Source: a virus | Strand: one strand, 5' to 3' | DNA: 28,687 nucleotides | Virus record (IMG/VR): IMGVR_UViG_3300029998_000098 | Coordinates: 1-28,687 of that record | Part shown: one piece after another, positions 22,601 to 26,529 of the stretch | How positions within the stretch are numbered: the stretch's first letter is position 1 | Layout: every line of letters begins with the position of its first letter | Made by a program: the position numbers and the translations under genes | The notes under the pieces: model-generated | The model's input: the letters and a program-made list of their open reading frames with translations, nothing else | Databases searched by the model: none | What the model was told of the DNA's origin: nothing

Positions 22601-24357
22601 AGCCTTTCTCTATGGTTTTCTCTAAATGCAATCTGTCTAGCCTTAGTTGCTATTGGATCGCGTTCCCGATATTCCCTAGCTGCTTGCCTTGTTTTATCCC
22701 TGTTTGCTTCACGATATTTTTTAGCTGATTCTATTTTAGCCGTCGAATCCCTTAAATACTTTTCATTATCTCTTTCTTTTATACAAATTTTGCATAAAGT
22801 CTGATGCTTGTATTCACTTGTAGGATTTTTCCTTCTTAAATAAAAATCATCTAATGGTTTTAAAATATTACATCTTGTACAAACTTTTTCAAATGTTCCG
22901 CGCTCTTGTGTTTTCATAAACTCACCTTTTTGTGTATGAAACCATTATAAATGATTTCCTACACAATTCAAGAGAGTCAGTATAACTTAGTCGTTGAACC
23001 TTTATCCTGTCACCAGGACACTTGGCTGCTGATTGCCATATAAGCCGATATTTTCAAGCATTCACGCTTATCTTTACAGATTACGTTGTAGCTATCGACC
23101 CTTAAAGGTATCCCAGCAATTCACGGAATTTTACAACCACTAGTTAATCCAATGGTTGCCCACTCTATTGCCTATTGCAGTGTTATTTCCTGAGGCGTCT
23201 GAGCCGTCAACCACTGCATTAGTGACATCAGGTGTTGCTAATACATCTAAAGTCCACTCAGCATATTCGTTTGTATGGCTATCAGTTCCTACCATATCAG
23301 TGAATGGGAGAGGGATACGTGATATATCAAAAATTCGATTCATCACGTCTTCACGGATTACATAATGTTACGCTATCTTGCGATAGGGTGGCGGCTTTTT
23401 ATCCACCACTCTTATAGTTTCCTATAAGTTCAGCATATATCATCAGTTAATAAACGATTGCGTTTAGATACATTTTCAAAAGCGGTTAATATTTGTAAAT
23501 TACCTTCCCAATGAAGCCCACTTACAAACTCACCTTGCAATGGTATTATATGGTCAACGTGAAACTCTATCCACATTAACTTACTAAGCCTTTTTGCTTC
23601 TTTATAAATTGCATCAATTTTACCGTTATCCTTCCAAGAAACGCTTGCATTGATTTTCTTGGCTCTATAGTTCGCATTACAATATCTTTTTATGTCCAAT
23701 GCCTTTTCTGGGTTTCTTAACTTCCACGCTTTTGTACGTTTAGAAGCAATTCCAGGATTAGCAAGTCTCAAGTCCCTTTGATGCTGTTTAATATATTCAG
23801 CATTTTCTTTGTAATGTTCATCTCGGTATTTTTTAACATGTTCGGCATTTTTTATATCCCAATTTGTTTTGGATGCTTTTAAATGCTCTTTTCCAAGTCT
23901 TGCTTTGGTGGCTCTAGCTGTCGCTTTTGCCAATTCGTAAGCTTCTGGATTTGTGATATTAAGATTCCTTCTTTTTTCCTTTAGACATTCTTTGCACTGA
24001 GATAAGTACCCATCAGCACTCGGTTTGTTTTTAGAAAATAACGAATAATCTTTTTCTACAAAACATGTCACACATCGTTTTTTATCTGCACTGCGCTCTT
24101 GGTTTTTCATTGTCTTTCTATCTCACCTTATTAACGTTATATTGTAATTATAGCGTAAGAGAAGATGTAATGATAGGGTAAGACTGTATAAACTATGCGT
24201 TGAACCTTACAATCATTTCTGATTGTCTTGGCTGCTGATTACCTTCAACTTAATGGTTAGGCTTCCCAGCAATTCACAGTGTTTTAAAAGGGCTAATCTA
24301 TAACCCTTTGTATGTTGCCGCTTTCAAATCGGCGCTATCTAAATTTGCTGAACTCAA
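19392..24357 (-). CDS. major capsid protein, SU10/DUF5309 type, five exons split by four group I introns
   Basis: Spliced gene: exons 24357-24303, 23360-23152, 22193-21811, 20731-20615 and 19659-19392. They sum to 1032 nt and encode 343 aa. The start is TTG with TAAGGA 5 nt upstream; an in-frame TGA just upstream excludes a longer start. The joined protein has all landmarks of DUF5309 capsid proteins: GLIREDVMNRIFDISRIPLP, EYAEWTLDVL, AIGNRVGNHSQIS, QQELRRDVDAI, GGDPTVMMSIPGVIRKFSEY, VTDFGTLKLVPNR, DVFIVDPSYLSISYL, GYRTEDLAKTG and a final VLTEKSHAIIGDINP. It builds the icosahedral shell. Every unspliced reading hits a stop within 3-10 codons of the 5' splice site, so splicing is required. Exon borders were placed from P1 and P10 pairing and agree with the reading frame at all four joints. 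Confidence 0.92.
19726..20358 (-). pseudogene. intron 4 HNH homing endonuclease interrupted by in-frame TAG
   Basis: A 211-codon frame broken by TAG at 20037-20035. Before it: a zinc-finger-like N-terminus (VCNICN, then YCLECK) and basic helical repeats. After it, in the same frame (ATG 19917 is exactly 40 codons on): more basic helix, then the HNH core IYKQCQLKNIETGIKHNVDH, then IVPISKGG and NLQILTAFENQSKG. Reading through the stop gives a protein of the same layout as the other three intron enzymes, so one substitution probably killed it. The start has AAGGTGA 3-9 nt upstream and a TATAAT hairpin leader. The C-terminal fragment could be made alone from ATG 19917, but would lack the DNA-binding half. 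The gene ends just before the P7 3' strand. Confidence 0.8.
20382..20403 (-). promoter_or_regulatory. hairpin with TATAAT, leader of intron 4 HNH gene
   Basis: TTATGTA (20382-20388) and TACATAA (20397-20403) pair perfectly. TATAAT is in the loop region (20395-20390), 21 nt before the AAGGTGA ribosome site (20368-20362). Confidence 0.5.
20615..20731 (-). CDS. major capsid protein exon 4
   Basis: 117 nt, starting A|ATTAGAAAG (finishing the Val codon begun in exon 3) and ending GTCTTTGT. Encodes IRKFSEYLFTSSARVATLM to GSVNVFV. The 3' site of intron 3 is the least certain of the four; AATTAG or the next A (three codons later) both keep frame. Confidence 0.85.
20782..21555 (-). CDS. intron 3 HNH homing endonuclease
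   Basis: 257 aa from ATG 21555; an upstream in-frame GTG overlaps the ribosome site and is not used. Zinc-finger-like Cys pairs begin the protein (ICSKC, then CKAC), and a second pair (CIRC) lies mid-protein. A long basic repeat region follows (RxxYxxNRE patterns), likely lying along DNA. The C-terminal HNH core reads IYKDCQLKTIETGVEHHVDH, then YWPLRG, GLHVESNLRV and SENRYKGNK. It would cut intron-less capsid alleles so that the intron is copied in by repair. Its last codons (DDIVYS) are also the S strand of the intron core, so protein and ribozyme share bases. Confidence 0.88.
   Translation of the reverse strand: MMNTHEHTATKICSKCNERKDFLLFGKNTNQCKACKAKVTSAYRLANPERANEARNKWTKLNQERVKENSKRYYEENKDFILMKTSLYRKAHREEYRLYSIKWRTENAEYKKECDAKWYSENREYADNRNYLWRLKNKDKIAILSKGSCIRCRDKRNEYNRMYFKKHPERANAKNAARRAAKFVRTVVYSDSKKIEAIYKDCQLKTIETGVEHHVDHYWPLRGKTVSGLHVESNLRVIPASENRYKGNKIVDDIVYS
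21571..21606 (-). promoter_or_regulatory. hairpin with TATAAT, leader of intron 3 HNH gene
   Basis: AATTC/GAATT plus AAGTA/TACTC (one wobble) form an imperfect stem with a bulge. TATAAT (21588-21583) lies in the loop, 18 nt before the AAGGTGA ribosome site (21564-21558). Confidence 0.45.
21811..22193 (-). CDS. major capsid protein exon 3
   Basis: 383 nt, starting AGTCAAATATC (Ser-Gln-Ile-Ser) and ending CCTGGCGT. Encodes the SQISQKVVRVSFRADASDVI, QQELRRDVDAI, GGLPSWLASHNYGG and GGDPTVMMSIPGV parts of the capsid protein. Confidence 0.88.
22201..22917 (-). CDS. intron 2 HNH homing endonuclease
   Basis: 238 aa. Same plan as its relatives in introns 1, 3 and 4: Cys pairs (VCTRC, CKIC) at the N-terminus, a long basic region with REAN/REYRERD/RENHRERL repeats, and a C-terminal HNH core (EIKLVYIQARMMSEDEGIEY, then QVDHYYPL, GLHVAANLQILTAAENRAKS). 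The start has AAGGTGA and a hairpin leader with TATAAT. The frame runs through the P7 3' strand (GDIVYS codons) and on for 14 more residues to a stop only 7 nt from the 3' splice site, so almost the whole 3' part of the intron is also coding. Expected to promote homing of intron 2. Confidence 0.88.
   Translation of the reverse strand: MKTQERGTFEKVCTRCNILKPLDDFYLRRKNPTSEYKHQTLCKICIKERDNEKYLRDSTAKIESAKKYREANRDKTRQAAREYRERDPIATKARQIAFRENHRERLAKVSREWHKTADKDKIAKRMQAYRKANPEKFSMYRNNRNVINEKATPEWADFEEIKLVYIQARMMSEDEGIEYQVDHYYPLVHELVCGLHVAANLQILTAAENRAKSNSFSDGDIVYSASRERRNPKLKKDS
22930..22966 (-). promoter_or_regulatory. hairpin with TATAAT, leader of intron 2 HNH gene
   Basis: Two stacked stems: TTGTGTA/TACACAA (7 bp) and GAAACCATT/AATGATTTC (8 of 9, plus a G.U). 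TATAAT (22949-22944) is at the loop. The AAGGTGA ribosome site (22928-22922) follows immediately. The best formed of the four intron leader hairpins. Confidence 0.6.
23152..23360 (-). CDS. major capsid protein exon 2
   Basis: 209 nt, starting TA|ATCCGTGAAGAC (finishing the Leu codon) and ending GGCAACCAT. Encodes IREDVMNRIFDISRIPLPF to NRVGNH. The second base of the exon and the four following match P10 of intron 1 exactly. Confidence 0.9.
23430..24110 (-). CDS. intron 1 HNH homing endonuclease
   Basis: 226 aa. N-terminal Cys pairs (RCVTC, then CKECLKEKRR), a basic helical middle with RDEHYKENAEYIKQHQRDL-like repeats, and the C-terminal HNH core: AIYKEAKRLSKLMWIEFHVD, then HIIPLQGEFVSGLHWEGNL and TAFENVSKRN. 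The start at 24110 has AAGGTGAG 13 nt upstream and the TATAAT leader element. It ends TGA inside the S strand of the intron (GATATATGCTGA), so the last codons double as ribozyme core. It should promote homing of intron 1 into the start of capsid genes. Confidence 0.88.
   Translation of the reverse strand: MKNQERSADKKRCVTCFVEKDYSLFSKNKPSADGYLSQCKECLKEKRRNLNITNPEAYELAKATARATKARLGKEHLKASKTNWDIKNAEHVKKYRDEHYKENAEYIKQHQRDLRLANPGIASKRTKAWKLRNPEKALDIKRYCNANYRAKKINASVSWKDNGKIDAIYKEAKRLSKLMWIEFHVDHIIPLQGEFVSGLHWEGNLQILTAFENVSKRNRLLTDDIC
24131..24158 (-). promoter_or_regulatory. imperfect hairpin with TATAAT, leader of intron 1 HNH gene
   Basis: TTAACG…/…CGTAA with TATA/TATA inside gives a weak AT-rich stem. 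TATAAT (24152-24147) lies 17 nt before the AAGGTGA ribosome site (24129-24123). The weakest of the five leader hairpins, but the spacing matches. Confidence 0.4.
24303..24357 (-). CDS. major capsid protein exon 1
   Basis: 55 nt: TTG start, 18 codons (MSSANLDSADLKAATYKG) and the T of the next codon. TAAGGA lies 5 nt upstream. Without splicing, translation stops two codons later at TAG. Confidence 0.85.
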
Positions 24358-24409
24358 AATAATCCTTACGAATCAATCACTTATTAGGTGTGATTCCCTT
24401 ATGAAAAAA

Positions 24410-25120
24410 TTAATGTTTCACAGGTGTGTTAGTCACCTGAGTAATTTTATCTCTTCCGTGATTAGCATGATAACCATATTCTACTTCAGCGGCGCGCCTT
24501 GCGTTAGCAGCTTCTTCGATTATATAGTATTGCCCTAAAAATATATCTTTTCCATTATACCTTATACCAGCACGCCATTTACCCACTTTAGAACAAAAAT
24601 GTACGCCAGTAATACCGCTTTTATTGTTTACAGCGAGTTCGTGATTGCGTGCATTGTCTATTGAGTTGACATTCCTAATATTGCATAAACGGTTATCTGA
24701 ACGTACACCATTAATATGGTCTACTTCATCTGGCAATGAACCATTAAGCCATAGCATTATTAGTCTGTGTAATCGATACTGTTTTCCGTAGAAAGAGGCG
24801 ATTACATAACCATAATAATCTATTCGTCCAATAATATCGCCAGCCTTTCGGCTGTTTTTCTTATGAAAAGCACGATAATCTTTTGCATAGGTACATAGTC
24901 CTGTAAGGGCATCATAATTCATAAAGTCTTTGATGCTTGCTTGTGTCAGTTCTATGTCAAGTTTGTCATCGGTATAAGTTGGATTATCAAGCTCGAACTT
25001 ATCACGAGCATCTATAGTCTGATCAAGTTCACTAAACACGCCAATATATACTTTCTTGCAATCAAGCCTACAAGTAACTTCCCACTTATTAAGTTTATTA
25101 TTTCTATGTATGGCTCTCAT
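24410..25120 (-). CDS. free-standing HNH endonuclease with two AP2-type domains
   Basis: 236 aa from the ATG at 25120, one base after the scaffold stop (TAAGATG); an earlier in-frame ATG lies inside the scaffold gene and is unlikely. The N-terminus is an AP2-like segment (MRAIHRNNKLNKWEVTCRLD, then KKVYIGVFSELDQ). The central HNH_3 nuclease has YRLHRLIMLWLNG, EVDHINGVRSDNRLCNIRN and SIDNARN. The C-terminal AP2 segment is GITGVHFCSKVGKWRAGI, then IFLGQYYIIEEAANARRAAE and YGYHANHG. It lies between scaffold and capsid genes, so it is placed to cut near the same capsid locus as the introns. It is not in an intron and ends 52 nt before the capsid TTG. Confidence 0.85.
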   Translation of the reverse strand: MRAIHRNNKLNKWEVTCRLDCKKVYIGVFSELDQTIDARDKFELDNPTYTDDKLDIELTQASIKDFMNYDALTGLCTYAKDYRAFHKKNSRKAGDIIGRIDYYGYVIASFYGKQYRLHRLIMLWLNGSLPDEVDHINGVRSDNRLCNIRNVNSIDNARNHELAVNNKSGITGVHFCSKVGKWRAGIRYNGKDIFLGQYYIIEEAANARRAAEVEYGYHANHGRDKITQVTNTPVKH

Positions 25121-25121
25121 C

Positions 25122-26252
25122 TTAAAAACCTTGATTTTTAAGCAACTCTGCAACGGCATCTGTCTCAGCGGCATGTTTTGCATAACCGCTTGAAGCCTTT
25201 GCCTTACTGGTCAATTGCTCAAGTTTAGTTTTTGTTGCTTTCGTTACGCTTGTAGTTTTTTGAAACTTCCCTACAGGCTTCGCGATCTTCTTATCAGCGA
25301 TGGTTTTACCAGCACGATATTTCTGAGCATCTTTAATGAGTTCTAAAATACGGGCATCTTTTACATCGGCAAACTCTTGAGCGGTAAATCCGTAGTTGTC
25401 AGATACAAAGGTTTGCATAGCGCTTAATGCGGTCTTAAACTTGTTTGTATCCGTCCACTCAGGATTATTTTCAATCGCTTTCTGAACTTGTTCTTGTATA
25501 TATGCTTGCGTTTTTTGTCCAAACTCTTCTTGATACTTGGATTGCTCTTGCTGTTTAACAGTATCCGTAGCGGATTTAATCTTACTTATTTCATCAACAC
25601 GGATGTTGTAGTCTTGTACCAGTGCGGCATACTCACCAGGATTTTGAAAACGTAAAGCGTTCCAATCTATGCCTTGATATTCTTTAACCAAAGAATTTTC
25701 AAGATAGGTTGTCAGTGTTTCAGCATCTTTAATCTTGGTGGCATACTCTTGAAGAACCTCATTTCTTTTGGCTTCAAGTTGTTTTCTTTCTTCAGCCAGT
25801 GCTTTGCTCTTCTGTGTATTCGACTTGTTATTTTGGTATCCAGCTATTAAATCATTAGTTGGAACCACCTCAACCTTGCCATCTACTTTAATCTTGAAGC
25901 CCGCAAAGTCTCCCTCATCATCAAGAACAACCTTATCTTCCGGTACGCCTAATACTTTTGACCAAGTTGTATCTTCGTCATTAGCATTGTCTTCATCGTC
26001 TTCATCGTCTTCATCGATATCCACAGTGTGGGTATCTTCATTACCTTCTTCATCCTCATCACTATCCATTGAATCTTCACTTGGGGGTAATTCCGGTTCG
26101 GATTCTGGAGCTTTAGACTTAGATTGTTTAGGTTCTTTCTTTTCAGCTTGCGGAGCTTGATCTTCCATCAACAACGCTGAAATTTGGTCAGTTACACTTC
26201 CAGTCGCCTGTGATGGGTTAGACTCGGTTGTGACAATTGTTTCATTATTCAT
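25122..26252 (-). CDS. scaffolding protein
   Basis: 376 aa, Ala/Lys/Glu-rich and largely helical. The first ~100 residues are low complexity: Lys/Pro/Ser/Glu then a very acidic run (DEDEEGNEDT to DEDDEDDEDNANDED). An ordered segment follows (KVLGVPEDKVVLDDEGDFAG), then coiled-coil regions around SKALAEERKQLEAKRNEVLQ and VKQQEQSKYQEEFGQ. The basic C-terminus (KKIAKPVGKFQKTTSVTKAT) is the usual capsid-binding end of scaffolds. Its position between portal and capsid is classic for scaffolding proteins. The ribosome site AAGGTGA lies 6 nt upstream. The acidic run is coded by three perfect copies of a 9-bp unit. Confidence 0.78.
   Translation of the reverse strand: MNNETIVTTESNPSQATGSVTDQISALLMEDQAPQAEKKEPKQSKSKAPESEPELPPSEDSMDSDEDEEGNEDTHTVDIDEDDEDDEDNANDEDTTWSKVLGVPEDKVVLDDEGDFAGFKIKVDGKVEVVPTNDLIAGYQNNKSNTQKSKALAEERKQLEAKRNEVLQEYATKIKDAETLTTYLENSLVKEYQGIDWNALRFQNPGEYAALVQDYNIRVDEISKIKSATDTVKQQEQSKYQEEFGQKTQAYIQEQVQKAIENNPEWTDTNKFKTALSAMQTFVSDNYGFTAQEFADVKDARILELIKDAQKYRAGKTIADKKIAKPVGKFQKTTSVTKATKTKLEQLTSKAKASSGYAKHAAETDAVAELLKNQGF
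25989..26015. repeat. three tandem copies of a 9-bp unit in the scaffold gene
   Basis: GTCTTCATC three times without change (25989, 25998, 26007), coding Asp-Glu-Asp on the minus strand. Such in-frame repeats can gain or lose units by slippage, changing the length of the acidic run. Confidence 0.8.
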
Positions 26253-26267
26253 TTTAATTCACCTTTA

Positions 26268-26528
26268 TTAAGTATTTCTATTAACTTTTTCAAATTGATC
26301 ACGCGCTATTTTGCCAGTCTCAATGTCAGTTTTTATAGCTTGCTCTATCGCTATTATGGCCGCGATACGGGCTTGTATGTTTCCGTAAGTATTAATATTT
26401 GATTGTTTAAATTCTTCAAATAACGCATCTTGCTGAACTCTTATATAATCCATTAACCATAATGCATATGCCTTACTAGCTCTTTCGCCAATATGCATTT
26501 CCTTTTCATATTGATCACTTAATTCCAT
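26268..26528 (-). CDS. 86-aa hypothetical protein between portal and scaffold
   Basis: 86 aa from the ATG at 26528 (one base after the portal stop, TAGAATG), with AAGGTGA 6 nt upstream inside the portal gene end; an ATG 18 nt earlier lacks such a site. Helical: SDQYEKEMHIGERASKAYAL, then LMDYIRVQQDALFEEFKQ and ARIAAIIAIEQAIKTDIE. Small helical proteins at this position are common in phage with P22-type portals, but I do not recognise a defined family. It is co-transcribed with portal and scaffold. Confidence 0.6.
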   Translation of the reverse strand: MELSDQYEKEMHIGERASKAYALWLMDYIRVQQDALFEEFKQSNINTYGNIQARIAAIIAIEQAIKTDIETGKIARDQFEKVNRNT

Positions 26529-26529
26529 T

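Larger units (their letters stand above)
22194..23151 (-). ncRNA. group I intron 2 of the capsid gene
   Basis: 958 nt. P1: exon GCAACCAU pairs with guide GUGGUUGU over 8 bp, U.G at the splice site and a second G.U at the far end. P10: exon 3 AGU pairs with ACU near the guide. Q at 23021-23034, R (GGTTCAACGACTAA) at 22987-23000, and S at 22248-22260, with P7 GACUA/UAGUC. A 3' hairpin GGAATCC/GGATTC is followed by ATAATG and the terminal G. It carries an intact HNH gene in P8. Confidence 0.9.
23361..24302 (-). ncRNA. group I intron 1 of the capsid gene
   Basis: 942 nt. P1: exon AAAGGGU pairs with guide GCCCUUU (7 bp, U.G at the splice site). P10: exon 2 UAAUC pairs with GAUUA directly 5' of the guide (5 bp). 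Q at 24227-24240, R at 24193-24206, and S at 23431-23441. P7 here is GCAUA/UAUGC, a two-pair compensatory change from GACUA/UAGUC in the others. A GCAA tetraloop hairpin (CTATC/GATAG) lies near the 3' end. It carries an intact HNH gene in P8. Confidence 0.93.

Noticed and set aside
19392-24357. Inteins instead of introns in the capsid gene
   Set aside because: Insertions have in-frame stops right after each 5' exon, no Hint-type splicing motifs, and independent endonuclease starts with ribosome sites. Group I core elements and P1/P10 pairing explain them fully.
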